From Chloroflexi bacterium UBA4730 (lineage in GTDB: Bacteria > Chloroflexota > Limnocylindria > P2-11E): DNA of 64,000 nucleotides. Under the pieces are notes generated by a model. The model did not search any database. It was not told where the DNA came from and worked only from the letters and a program-made list of their open reading frames with translations. The position numbers were made by a program, and so were the translations under genes. Positions 25,477 through 33,744 of the stretch are shown here, in pieces; position 1 is the first letter of the stretch, and each line of letters starts with the position of its first letter. The DNA lies in contig DHJC01000023.1 in the NCBI GenBank assembly GCA_002404155.1, forward strand, positions 120,010-184,009. Reading direction: 5' to 3'.

Positions 25477-26820
25477 ATGGCGCTCACCCAGGATCGCACC
25501 GACGTCGCGAAAGTCCTCGCGGACACGCAGAAGCACGTCCTTGTCAACTGGTCCGCGCAGGGGAATATTTCGCCCCTCGTGATCACTGGGGCGGACGGCG
25601 TCTGGCTCCATTCCGGTGATCGCCGGATCCTCGACTTCAGCTCCGAGCTCGTGAATTCGAACCTCGGCCACGGCCATCCGCGCGTGGTACGCGCGATCCA
25701 GGAGCAGGCCGCGATCCTCAACTACGTGACTCCCGCCTTCACCACCGAGGCCCAGGCGACGCTCGCCCGGAAGCTCGCGGACGTCGCACCGGGGGACCTG
25801 ACGAAGACGATCTTCACGACCGGCGGCACCGAGGCCAACGAGAACGCGATCAAGCTCGCGCGCCTGTACACCGGCCGCCACAAGATCCTCACCCAGTGGC
25901 GGAGCTTCCACGGGCAGACCCAGGGCGCGATGACCCTCGGTGGGGATAACCGCCGCTGGGCGAACGAGCCGGGCATCACCGGTGTCGTGCACTTCCTCAA
26001 TCCCGATCCGTATCGCTCGGTCTTCGGCAGCGATGCCCGCAAGGCGCTCGCCCACGTCGAAGAGGTCATCTGGTACGAGGGGCCGCAGTACATCGCGGCG
26101 ATCCTGCTCGAGCCGATCGTCGGCACGTCGGGGCTGCTCGTCCCGCCCGACGGATTCCTGCAAGGCCTGCGGACCCTCTGCGACACGTACGGCATCGTCC
26201 TCGTGTTCGACGAGGTCATGACCGGCTTCGGGCGAACCGGGAAGTGGTTCGCGTCCGAGCACTGGAACACCGTGCCCGACATCATGACCTTCGCGAAGGG
26301 CGTGAACTCCGGCTATGTCCCGCTCGGCGGCGCGATCGTGAACGAGAAGATCGCGAAGCACTTCGACGACAACGTGTACTGGGGCGGCCTCACGTATAGC
26401 GGCCACGCCCTTGCCTGCGCGGCCGGCGTGGCGACGATCGAGGCGTACGAGAGCGAAGACCTCATCGGCAACTCCGCACGGATGGGTGAGCTGCTCGGGC
26501 GCCAGCTGAACGCGCTCGCGGCAAAGCACCCGTCCATCGGCGACGTCCGCGGCCGTGGCCTCTTCTGGGGCATCGAGCTCGTGAAGGACCGCGGCACGAA
26601 GGAGATGCTCGAGCAGTGGAACGGGCCGTCGAGCGCGCTCGCCAACGCCCTCAAGGGCGAGCTCATGAAGCGGAACGTGTACGTGTTCTGCCGCTGGAAC
26701 ATGTTGTTCGTCGCCCCGCCGCTCATCGTCGACGAGGAAGAGCTGCGCATCGGTGTCAAGGCGATCGACGAGGCGCTCGAGGTCGCGGATCGCTTCGCGG
26801 CGACCGGCAAGCTCGCATAG
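25477..26820 (+). CDS. Class III PLP-dependent aminotransferase (omega-amino acid type)
   Basis: A 447-residue class III aminotransferase that moves an amino group from an omega-amino acid or amine to a keto acid. Motifs: TTGGTEANENAIKLAR, SFHGQTQGAM, VFDEVMTGFGRTG with the PLP-contacting Asp, and the Schiff-base Lys274 in TFAKGVNSGY. The style is close to beta-alanine:pyruvate and taurine:pyruvate aminotransferases. The start is ATG 25477, preferred over a GTG 33 nt upstream because of the family N-terminus. First gene of a four-gene plus-strand operon. It could convert beta-alanine from pyrimidine breakdown into malonate semialdehyde, but that substrate is not proven. Confidence 0.92.
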   Translation: MALTQDRTDVAKVLADTQKHVLVNWSAQGNISPLVITGADGVWLHSGDRRILDFSSELVNSNLGHGHPRVVRAIQEQAAILNYVTPAFTTEAQATLARKLADVAPGDLTKTIFTTGGTEANENAIKLARLYTGRHKILTQWRSFHGQTQGAMTLGGDNRRWANEPGITGVVHFLNPDPYRSVFGSDARKALAHVEEVIWYEGPQYIAAILLEPIVGTSGLLVPPDGFLQGLRTLCDTYGIVLVFDEVMTGFGRTGKWFASEHWNTVPDIMTFAKGVNSGYVPLGGAIVNEKIAKHFDDNVYWGGLTYSGHALACAAGVATIEAYESEDLIGNSARMGELLGRQLNALAAKHPSIGDVRGRGLFWGIELVKDRGTKEMLEQWNGPSSALANALKGELMKRNVYVFCRWNMLFVAPPLIVDEEELRIGVKAIDEALEVADRFAATGKLA

Positions 26821-27770
26821 CCCAGCGTCCTCGCCCGCACTGGGGCATCAACCTCCCGGCACAGCACACGACGTGGCCGGAGCTGCGCGACACCGCCGCG
26901 CTCGTCGACCGGCTTGGCTTCGACTCGCTGTTCACCTGGGATCACTTCGTCCCGCTCGACGGCGATCCGAAGGGTCCGATGTTCGAGGCCTGGGAGCTGC
27001 TCGCGGCGTGGGGCGCGCTCACCTCGCGGGTGCGGCTCGGGACGCTCGTCACCGGCAACACGTATCGCCACCCGCCAGTGCTCGCGAAGATGGTCACGAC
27101 CCTCGACCACGTGACCAACGGGCGCGCCATCCTCGGGCTCGGCGCGGCGTGGCACGAGGGCGAGCACGCGATGTACGGACTGCGGTTCCCATCCACCGGC
27201 GAGCGCCTCGCCCGGATGGACGAGGCTGCGCGGGTGCTGCGCCTCTTGCTCGACGACCCGGTCGCCAGCTTCGAGGGCAAGTATTACCAGCTCAAGGACG
27301 CGATCGCCGAGCCGAAGCCCGTACAGAAACGGCTGCCCATCCTCATCGGAGGCGGCGGTGAGCAGAAGACGCTCCGGACGGTCGCGAAGTACGCGGACTA
27401 CTGGCACGGCCACGGGACGCCCGAGGTCATCAAGCACAAGCTCGAGGTCCTCGCGGCCCATTGCGAAGCCGTGGGCCGTGACATCGCGGAGATCACGCCG
27501 CTCACGACCATCCGGCCGGACCTTGTCCTCCGCGACAACGTCCGCGACGTCGAGGCGCAGCTCGAGCGCGTGCGTGCACGGTCGAAGCGCGCCGACCCGC
27601 TGCCGGTGAACCCGATCCACACCGTCGATGCGCTGGTGGACCGCTGCGCCGCGCTCTGGCAGGCCGGCGCACGAGGATTCATCCTGTACTTCATGGCGCC
27701 GTTCGATTACGAGACGATCGAACGCATCGCCACTGAGGTGCGGCCGAAGGTCGAAGAGGCGATCGCATGA
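26817..27770 (+). CDS. LLM-class F420-dependent oxidoreductase (B), apparent ATA start
   Basis: A 317-residue luciferase-like oxidoreductase with the same signature segments as the protein at 24503: FDSLFTWDHFVPLDG, LVTGNTYRHP, GRAILGLGAAWHEGEH, LPILIGGGGEQ. Homology requires the protein to begin a few residues before HWGINLP. No ATG, GTG or TTG occurs in frame there; the next in-frame starts lie far upstream inside the aminotransferase or at codon 55. ATA at 26817 overlaps the aminotransferase stop (ATAG) exactly where this genome usually has ATGA or GTGA, so it is proposed as the start. A sequence error turning ATG into ATA is the alternative. Substrate unknown. Confidence 0.8.
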   Translation: MAQRPRPHWGINLPAQHTTWPELRDTAALVDRLGFDSLFTWDHFVPLDGDPKGPMFEAWELLAAWGALTSRVRLGTLVTGNTYRHPPVLAKMVTTLDHVTNGRAILGLGAAWHEGEHAMYGLRFPSTGERLARMDEAARVLRLLLDDPVASFEGKYYQLKDAIAEPKPVQKRLPILIGGGGEQKTLRTVAKYADYWHGHGTPEVIKHKLEVLAAHCEAVGRDIAEITPLTTIRPDLVLRDNVRDVEAQLERVRARSKRADPLPVNPIHTVDALVDRCAALWQAGARGFILYFMAPFDYETIERIATEVRPKVEEAIA

Positions 27771-28984
27771 CCGTCGCGGTTCGCGCGGCCACGCTCATCG
27801 ACGGCACCGGCGCCGATCCGGTCCGCGGACGCTTCGTGGTCATCGAGGACGGGGTCATCCAGCGCATCGCGAAGGCCGCGCCGAAGGGCGCGGAGGTCAT
27901 CGACGCCGGCGAGCTCACCATCCTTCCCGGCCTCATCGACTGTCATGTGCACCTCGCGCTCGGACAGGAGAACATCCAGCAGCGGCTCCTCACGCCCCTG
28001 AGCCTCAATACCGCGATGGCGCTCGTGCACGCGCGCGAGACGCTCGATGCCGGCTTCACCACCGTGCGCGACGCCGGCTTCACCACCCGCGGCGTGAAGA
28101 TGGCCGTCGAGCGTGGGCTCTTCGCTGGCCCGCGGATGCGCATCGCGGTCTCGCCGCTCTCGCAGACCGGCGGGCACGGGGATTCGATGACGCCGTCCGG
28201 CGTGAACATGTGGCCTGGCGATCCGGAGCGGCCGAACGGTGTCGTCGACGGGATCGAGGGCGTCCGTCGCGCGAGCCGCGAGGTGCTGCGAGCGGGCGCC
28301 GACCAGATCAAGATCATGACCTCGGGCGGCGTGTTGTCCCCGAACGACGAGCCCGGCGCGACCGGGTTCTCGCCGGAGGAGATCGCCGCCGTCGTGTACG
28401 AGGCTCACGCCTCGGGCAAGACCGTGATGTCGCACGCGCAGGCGACGCAGGGCATCAAGAACGCCGTGCTCGCAGGCGTCGAATCGATCGAGCACGGCAT
28501 CTACCTCGACGAGGAGACCTGCGCGGAGATGAAGAAGCGCGGGACGTACCTCGTCGCCACGCTCATCGCGCCGCTCTGGGTGCTCCGCCGCGCCGAGAAG
28601 GATCCCTCGGCCATCCCGCCGTACGCGCTGCGGAAGGCGAAGGAGGTCGTCGAGGCCCACCGCCGCTCGTTCCGGATGGCCGTCGAGAAGGGCCTGAAGA
28701 TCGCGATGGGCACCGACACCGGCGTCGGCCCACACGGGACGAACGCCGAGGAGATCGCGGTCATGGTCGAGAACGGCATGACGCCGATGCAAGCGATCGT
28801 CGCGACGACCAGGACGGCAGCCGAGTGCGCGCGCGTCGACACGCTGGTCGGAACGATCGAGCCCGGCAAGCGCGCGGACCTCGTGGGCGTGCGGGGCGAT
28901 CCGCTCGCGAACATCGCGCTGTTCAAGGATCAGAGCTGCGTCGCGTTCGTCATGAAGGACGGCGCGGTCCACAAGCGGAGCTAG
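27767..28984 (+). CDS. Metal-dependent amidohydrolase (prolidase/imidazolonepropionase-like)
   Basis: A 405-residue amidohydrolase. It has the N-terminal composite beta domain, the metal motif DCHVHLAL, TTVRDAGF, GGHGDSMTP, QIKIMTSGGVLS with a lysine at the bridging position, MSHAQA, ESIEHG, GTDTGVGPHG with the catalytic Asp, and the closing GTIEPGKRADLVG. This set is typical of COG1228-type enzymes such as Xaa-Pro dipeptidases and imidazolonepropionase relatives. The ATG overlaps the previous stop (ATGA). Its neighbour acts on 3-hydroxyproline-like substrates, so release of proline or hydroxyproline from peptides is a reasonable guess. Cytosolic. Confidence 0.9.
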   Translation: MTVAVRAATLIDGTGADPVRGRFVVIEDGVIQRIAKAAPKGAEVIDAGELTILPGLIDCHVHLALGQENIQQRLLTPLSLNTAMALVHARETLDAGFTTVRDAGFTTRGVKMAVERGLFAGPRMRIAVSPLSQTGGHGDSMTPSGVNMWPGDPERPNGVVDGIEGVRRASREVLRAGADQIKIMTSGGVLSPNDEPGATGFSPEEIAAVVYEAHASGKTVMSHAQATQGIKNAVLAGVESIEHGIYLDEETCAEMKKRGTYLVATLIAPLWVLRRAEKDPSAIPPYALRKAKEVVEAHRRSFRMAVEKGLKIAMGTDTGVGPHGTNAEEIAVMVENGMTPMQAIVATTRTAAECARVDTLVGTIEPGKRADLVGVRGDPLANIALFKDQSCVAFVMKDGAVHKRS

Positions 28985-30006
28985 TGCAGCGCTGGCGTCC
29001 GCCCGAGGGCTGGCGGCGCATCACGACCCTCGATTCGCACGCTGCGGGCGAGCCGCTCCGCATCGTCACCGGTGGGGTCGATCCGATCCCGGGCCGGACG
29101 ATCCTCGAGAAGCGGCGCTACGCGCGCGAGCACCTGGACGGACTGCGGCGCGCGATCGTGTTCGAACCGCGCGGCCATGCCGACATGTACGGCGCGATCC
29201 CCACCGAGCCGGTGACGGCCGACGGCGACCTCGGCGTCCTCTTCATGCACAACGAGGGCTGGAGCACGATGTGCGGCCACGGGATCATCGCCCTGACCAC
29301 CGCGCTCCTCGAGACCGGGGAGCGCTCCGGCGATGTCGTTAGATACGACGCGCCGCCCGGCCGGGTGACCGCGCGAGCGACCCGCGATGGGACACGCGTG
29401 CGCGAGGTCGCGTTCGAGAACGTGCCGTCGTTCGCCGTCGCGCTCGACGAGACGGTGGATGTCGAGGGGCTTGGCGAGGTCCGGTACGACCTCGCGTTCG
29501 GCGGTGCGTTCTACGCGTTCGTCGACGCCGATGCCCTCGGCGTGCCGCTCGACGAAAGCGGCTTTCGGCAGTGCATCGACGTCGGGATGCGCATCAAGCG
29601 CGCGGTCATGGCAAGCACACCGGTGCGGCACCCCGAGTCGCCTGATTCCGCGGACCTCTCCTTCTTGTACGGGACGATCCTTACCGGGCGGCCCCACCAA
29701 CCCGGCGCGGACTCGCGGAACGTCTGCGTGTTCGCGGAGGGAGAGGTCGACCGGTCGCCCACCGGGACCGGCGTGAGCGCCCGTGTGGCGATCGAGCATG
29801 CGCGCGGGCGGCTGCGCGACGGCGCGAGCTTCACCGTCGAGAGCATCATCGGCACCCGCTTCCGTGGTCGCGCGTTGCGGGCAGCGACGGTGGGTCCATA
29901 TGCCGCCGTGGTGCCGGAGGTCGCGGGCTCCGCGTGGACCGTCGGTCGCTCGGAGCTCTGGATCGCGCCCGACGATCCGCTCCGCGAGGGCTTCGTCCTC
30001 CGCTAG
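28984..30006 (+). CDS. Proline racemase-family protein, trans-3-hydroxyproline dehydratase type
   Basis: A 340-residue proline-racemase-fold protein. The first active-site motif, TMCGHGII, has the catalytic Cys97. The second, DRSPTGTGVSAR, has Thr260 where proline racemase and 4-hydroxyproline epimerase have the second Cys. A Cys/Thr pair is the known mark of trans-3-hydroxy-L-proline dehydratase, which makes delta-1-pyrroline-2-carboxylate. The start is GTG 28984, sharing a base with the stop before it (TAGTG). Last gene of the operon; its stop overlaps the convergent LLM gene by 4 nt. No pyrroline-carboxylate reductase is seen nearby, so the pathway assignment rests on the motif. Confidence 0.88.
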   Translation: MQRWRPPEGWRRITTLDSHAAGEPLRIVTGGVDPIPGRTILEKRRYAREHLDGLRRAIVFEPRGHADMYGAIPTEPVTADGDLGVLFMHNEGWSTMCGHGIIALTTALLETGERSGDVVRYDAPPGRVTARATRDGTRVREVAFENVPSFAVALDETVDVEGLGEVRYDLAFGGAFYAFVDADALGVPLDESGFRQCIDVGMRIKRAVMASTPVRHPESPDSADLSFLYGTILTGRPHQPGADSRNVCVFAEGEVDRSPTGTGVSARVAIEHARGRLRDGASFTVESIIGTRFRGRALRAATVGPYAAVVPEVAGSAWTVGRSELWIAPDDPLREGFVLR

Positions 30007-31016
30007 ACCGTCGTGCCTGCGAGCAATCCGCGCAGCTTCGGGATGATGTCCGTGCCGTATGCCTCGAGCTGCCGCTCCTCGTCACCGCTCATGAGGTAGA
30101 GGTTGAACTGCGACATCCCGGCTTCTGCGAGTGCGTGCAGCTTCTCGACCTGCTCGGCGACCTCACCGGTGACGCAGAAGCGGTCCACTGATTCGTCGTC
30201 GACGAAGCCGGCGTTCGACGAGCCTGACTCCGCATGGTGCTTGTAGTCGTATCCCGGCCGGTTACGCACGTAGCTCGTGAGGTCCGCCGGCAGGCCCTGC
30301 TCGCCGTAGCGGCGCACCAGATCGACGACGTGGTTGCTCACGAGGGCGGGGAACCAGCGCACCCGCTCGCGCACATCCGCCTTGCGGCCCACGTGCGCGG
30401 GCGCCGCGACCATCACTTTCACCTCGCTCGCGTCGCGCTTCGCGGCGCGGGTGCCCTCGCGCAGTAGACCGACGCACCACCGCACGAGGCTCGGGTCGGC
30501 GATCTGGATGACCGCGCCGTCCGCGATGCGGCCGCTGATCGCGAGGGCCTTCGGTCCGTAGCCGGCGATCCACACCGGCAGGTCGTACGGCTCGGCCCAG
30601 TCGAGCTTGAGGTCAGTGCCGTCGTACGTCACCGCGCGACCTTCGCAGAGATCGCGGATCGCGACCGTGGCCGCCTCGAGGTCGTCGAGGGTGGTCGGCT
30701 TCTTGCCGAGCACGCGGCGCGCGGAGTCGCCGCGCCCGATGCCAAGGTCCATGCGGCCTTTTGACAGGATCTGGAGCACCGCGAGGGTGCTCGCCGTGAC
30801 CGACGGCTCGCGCGTTGCCGGGTTAGTGACGCACGTGCCGAGCCGCAGCCTCGTGCTGTTCTGGGCCATGAGCGTGAGGAGCACGTACGGCTCCTTCCAA
30901 AGAACGTGGCTGTCGAAGACCCAGCCGTGGGTGAAGCCGCACTGCTCGGCGAGCTTCGTCAGCGAAACGACGCGCTCGAGCGGATGGTCGGGCTTGAGGG
31001 TGAAGCCGAATTCCAT
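30003..31016 (-). CDS. LLM-class F420-dependent oxidoreductase (C)
   Basis: A 337-residue luciferase-like oxidoreductase from a different branch than the two flanking the aminotransferase. It begins EFGFTLKPDHPLERVVSL and carries THGWVFDSHVLWKEPYV, LRLGTCVTNPATREPSV, GRMDLGIGRGDSARRVLG and LPVWIAGYGPKAL. This resembles the group annotated as F420-dependent 5,10-methylenetetrahydromethanopterin-reductase-like, whose true substrates are mostly unknown. It lies 16 nt after the PPOX-fold gene and is probably the last gene of the LLM-PPOX-LLM operon. Catalytic details cannot be read from sequence. Confidence 0.9.
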   Translation of the reverse strand: MEFGFTLKPDHPLERVVSLTKLAEQCGFTHGWVFDSHVLWKEPYVLLTLMAQNSTRLRLGTCVTNPATREPSVTASTLAVLQILSKGRMDLGIGRGDSARRVLGKKPTTLDDLEAATVAIRDLCEGRAVTYDGTDLKLDWAEPYDLPVWIAGYGPKALAISGRIADGAVIQIADPSLVRWCVGLLREGTRAAKRDASEVKVMVAAPAHVGRKADVRERVRWFPALVSNHVVDLVRRYGEQGLPADLTSYVRNRPGYDYKHHAESGSSNAGFVDDESVDRFCVTGEVAEQVEKLHALAEAGMSQFNLYLMSGDEERQLEAYGTDIIPKLRGLLAGTTV

Positions 31017-31032
31017 AGGGCGCCGAGTCTAG

Positions 31033-31431
31033 TTACGCGTGCCACTCCACCGTGCGTTCGGCGGTGAGCTTGATCACGAGGTTTCCTGCGAGCGGGAGGT
31101 CGTCGTACTGCGGGTATTTCGCGGTGAGGAGGATGAGCGCCTCGTCGCGTTCCCGTCCGTCCTCGAGCATCTCGGCCGGACCCTCGACGAGTACGTACGA
31201 GAGGTTCTTCCAGTCCTCGCTCCATCGATCGACGACGAGTGAGGCCCGGCCGGTCTCAGTGATGTTCCGCACGCGCCGGAGGAGCATCGTGCGCTTCGGC
31301 TTGCCGTCGATCGCGGTGTAGATGTACGGCGGTAGCCAGGCGAAGCACACCGGGACCACGTGCGGGCGACCATCGCCGCTCGCCGTAGCGAGGTGGCCGA
31401 GGCGCGCGGTGGCGAGCAGATCCTCTTTCAG
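31033..31431 (-). CDS. PPOX-class (split beta-barrel) F420/flavin-binding protein, apparent CTG start
   Basis: A 132-residue pyridoxamine-5'-phosphate-oxidase-fold protein. RLGHLATASGDGRPHVVPVCFA, AIDGKPKRT and TGRASLVVDRWSEDWKNLSYVLVEG are typical of the group annotated as PPOX-class F420-dependent enzymes. Homology places the start just before KEDLLATARLG. The only codon there that could start translation is CTG at 31431, which overlaps the stop of the upstream LLM gene as CTGA; no in-frame ATG, GTG or TTG exists within about 30 codons upstream. It sits between two LLM-class genes, near cofE, which supports F420 use. Confidence 0.82.
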   Translation of the reverse strand: MKEDLLATARLGHLATASGDGRPHVVPVCFAWLPPYIYTAIDGKPKRTMLLRRVRNITETGRASLVVDRWSEDWKNLSYVLVEGPAEMLEDGRERDEALILLTAKYPQYDDLPLAGNLVIKLTAERTVEWHA

Positions 31432-32426
31432 GGGTGCTTCCGCAGGAGCGGCAGGACCTCGGCCGCGTAGTGGGCCATTGCCCGCTCCTGGTCCTTTCCC
31501 GGGAAGTGGAAGACGAGGTGGGTGAAGCCGAGCGCCAGGTACGGCTCGATCTCGGCGACGCACTCGTCGGGATCGTTCGTGACGATGAACCGCGAGTGCG
31601 CGTTGTCCGCGGCGCCCGCCGCACGGCGCTCCATCTCGCGAGGGTCCTCGACGCCGGCCTTGTCCTCGGCGGGCAGCGCGAGCGCGGCCCACTCGCGAGT
31701 GTCGGCGAGCGCGCGGTCGCGGTCGGCGTCGTAGCTCACCTTGATCTCGATCATCTTTTCGATCGTCGCGGCGTCTCGCCCGGCCTCTCGCGCGCCCTTC
31801 TCGAGATTCGGGAGCAGGACGTCGCGGTAGAGCTCGATGCCCTTCCCGCTCGTGCAGATGAATCCGTCGCCCAGCTTCCCGACCTGCTCCGCGGCCTTCG
31901 GGCCGGCGGCCGCGATGAAGATCGGCACCGGCTCCTTCGGCTTGTCGAAGATCTTTGCCGCCTCGGTGCGGTAGTGCCTGCCCTTCCAGGTGACGTAGTC
32001 GTCGGACCAGAGCTCCTTGATTAGCTCGACAGCCTCACCGAGCCGGCGGAGCCGCTCGCCGGGCGGCGGCCATTCGCGACCGGTGACCGGTGTCTCGTTC
32101 ATCGATTCGCCGCTCCCGACGCCGAGGAACACGCGGCCGGGGAATAGCACGCCGAGCGTCGCGAAGGCTTGCGCGACGATCGCCGGGTGATAGCGGAACG
32201 TTGGCGTGACGACGCTCGTCCCGAGGCGAGCCCGGGTCGTGCGTGCGCCCATCGCGCCCAGCCAGGCGAACGAGAACGGCGCATGGCCGTCGGTGTCCTT
32301 CCACGGATGGAAGTGGTCGCTGACCACGATGCTGTCGAACCCGTGCTTCTCGGCGGCGATCCCGTAGTCGAGCAGCTCGTGCGGGCCGAACTGTTCGGCC
32401 GATGCTTTCCAACCGAGGGTGAGCAC
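31428..32426 (-). CDS. LLM-class F420-dependent oxidoreductase (D), glucose-6-phosphate dehydrogenase-like
   Basis: A 332-residue luciferase-like protein of the branch containing F420-dependent glucose-6-phosphate dehydrogenase. The segments VVSDHFHPWKDTDGHAPF, AWLGAMGARTTRARLGTSV, GRVFLGVGSGESMNE and PIFIAAAGPKAAEQVG are characteristic. The exact sugar-phosphate ligands cannot be confirmed here, so the substrate is left open. If it is the true dehydrogenase, it would be the source of reduced F420 for the other LLM and PPOX enzymes. It starts 31 nt from the divergent cofE and overlaps the PPOX gene by 4 nt. Confidence 0.88.
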   Translation of the reverse strand: MLTLGWKASAEQFGPHELLDYGIAAEKHGFDSIVVSDHFHPWKDTDGHAPFSFAWLGAMGARTTRARLGTSVVTPTFRYHPAIVAQAFATLGVLFPGRVFLGVGSGESMNETPVTGREWPPPGERLRRLGEAVELIKELWSDDYVTWKGRHYRTEAAKIFDKPKEPVPIFIAAAGPKAAEQVGKLGDGFICTSGKGIELYRDVLLPNLEKGAREAGRDAATIEKMIEIKVSYDADRDRALADTREWAALALPAEDKAGVEDPREMERRAAGAADNAHSRFIVTNDPDECVAEIEPYLALGFTHLVFHFPGKDQERAMAHYAAEVLPLLRKHP

Positions 32427-32457
32427 GCCTTCACGCTATCAGCGAAACTCTGAGGCG

Positions 32458-33210
32458 GTGTCCGACGTCACGCTCATCCCCATCGACGGCCTTCCAGAGA
32501 TCAAGCCGGGCGACGACCTCGCCGCGATGCTCATCCGCGCGCTTCGGGCCAGCGGCCGTTCGTTCGAGGTCGGCGATGTGCTCGCGCTCGCCCAGAAAGT
32601 CGTGTCGAAATCCGAAGGGCGCATCCGCAAGCTCGCGGACGTCGTGCCTGGCGCGGAGGCCCTGCGTATGGCCGACGAGTCCGGGAAGGACCCGAAGAAT
32701 TTGCAGGTCGTGCTCGACGAGACCGCGCGCATCGTCCGGTGGCAGCGCGGCGTGCTCATCGTCGAGACGAAGCATGGCTTCGTCTGCGCGAACGCCGGCG
32801 TGGACCACTCCAACGCCGGCGCGCCGGACACGCTCATCCTCCTGCCGGTCGACCCGGACGCCTCGGCCGGGCGCATCCGCGAGGGCATCAGGAAGGCGAC
32901 CGGGGTCGACGTCCCCGTGGTGATCACCGACACGTTCGGCCGGGCCTGGCGCGAAGGCCACATGAATATCGCGATCGGCATCAGCGGCCTCCCCGCGCTC
33001 CGCCGGTACATCGGCGAGTTCGACCCGGATGGCTATGAGCTGCGCGTGACCGAGATCGCGATCGCCGACGAGATCGCGGCCGCGACCGAGCTCGTGATGG
33101 GGAAGCTCGATCGCCGGCCCGCGGCGATCGTGCGGGGACTCACGCGCCCCGAAGGCAGCGAGACCGCGCGCACGTACGTGCGACCGCACGACAAGGACAT
33201 GTTCAGGTAG
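32458..33210 (+). CDS. cofE: Coenzyme F420-0:L-glutamate ligase
   Basis: A 250-residue CofE-family enzyme, which adds the glutamate tail of coenzyme F420 using GTP. Visible family segments: GDVLALAQKVVSKSEGR, KHGFVCANAGVDHSN, RIREGIRKATG, and VVITDTFGRAWREGHMNIAIG. Length matches single-domain CofE. The start is taken as GTG 32458 (VSDVTLIPIDGL); an upstream GTG at 32419 would add a poorly conserved 13 residues. It is divergent from the F420-dependent LLM operon, so synthesis and use of the cofactor are clustered. The other cof genes are not in the window. Confidence 0.93.
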   Translation: MSDVTLIPIDGLPEIKPGDDLAAMLIRALRASGRSFEVGDVLALAQKVVSKSEGRIRKLADVVPGAEALRMADESGKDPKNLQVVLDETARIVRWQRGVLIVETKHGFVCANAGVDHSNAGAPDTLILLPVDPDASAGRIREGIRKATGVDVPVVITDTFGRAWREGHMNIAIGISGLPALRRYIGEFDPDGYELRVTEIAIADEIAAATELVMGKLDRRPAAIVRGLTRPEGSETARTYVRPHDKDMFR

Positions 33211-33218
33211 ACATCGTC

Positions 33219-33691
33219 GTGCGCGACGCCCTGGGCAAGGGGAAGGGCGTCTTCGCTTCGCGACCGTTCGCCAAACCTGACGTGATCCTGGCCTTCGAGC
33301 AGGGACCGATCGTCGATCGTGACGGGTTGACTCACCTTGGCCCGTGGGAGCGTGAACATCTTTCCGAGATCGGCATCGGTCTTTGGCGTGTCTTGCCGGA
33401 ACCGCGTTGTTACCTCAATCACGCGTGCGATCCCAACGCGGTCAGCACGGACGTTGCGGTCTACGCATTGCGTCCGATCGCTCTGCACGAGGAGATCACG
33501 ATCGACTACCGGCTCAATGCTTACATCGACGGCGCGGTCTGGGTCATGCGCTGCACGTGCGATCGACGGCGCGGAAGGCACGATGTCCTCGGCGACTTCT
33601 TTCGCTTCCCGAGGCCACGCAGGAGCGCTACCTGGAGTGGGCTCCGGCATTCATCCGCGAGATGTACGCAGATCGCCGCGCGAGGAAATGA
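33219..33691 (+). pseudogene. SET-domain protein with an apparent -1 frameshift
   Basis: The first frame encodes a small SET-domain protein: GKGVFASRPFAKPDVIL, the SET motifs YLNHACDPNA and EEITIDYRL, and a post-SET-like MRCTC. After GDFF near 33600 the frame diverges into nonsense, while the -1 frame continues the expected ending LPEATQERYLEWAP and stops at 33691. The shift falls in TTCTTTCGC (33597-33605): one extra T would restore a single frame. Causes could be a sequencing indel, a real inactivating deletion or slippage. Such proteins are lysine-methyltransferase-like, but targets in bacteria are mostly unknown. It starts at GTG 33219, 9 nt after cofE, and may share its transcript. Confidence 0.78.
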
Positions 33692-33693
33692 AG

Positions 33694-33721
33694 GGACCCC
33701 CGGTCTTGCGATCGGGGGTCC
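33694..33721. terminator. Hairpin terminator between convergent genes
   Basis: An inverted repeat, GGACCCCCG (33694-33702) and CGGGGGTCC (33713-33721), forms a 9-bp stem with a 10-nt loop just after the SET gene stop and before the convergent zinc-ribbon gene. CTTC follows on the plus strand. Likely terminates both genes. Confidence 0.7.
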
Positions 33722-33744
33722 TTCACTAGACCAGCCGAACGCTG

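Noticed and set aside
33383..33691. Separate 102-codon gene in the second frame of the SET region
   Set aside because: Its first 75 codons are a shadow of the SET core. Only the last 25 look like protein, as the C-terminus of the frameshifted SET gene.
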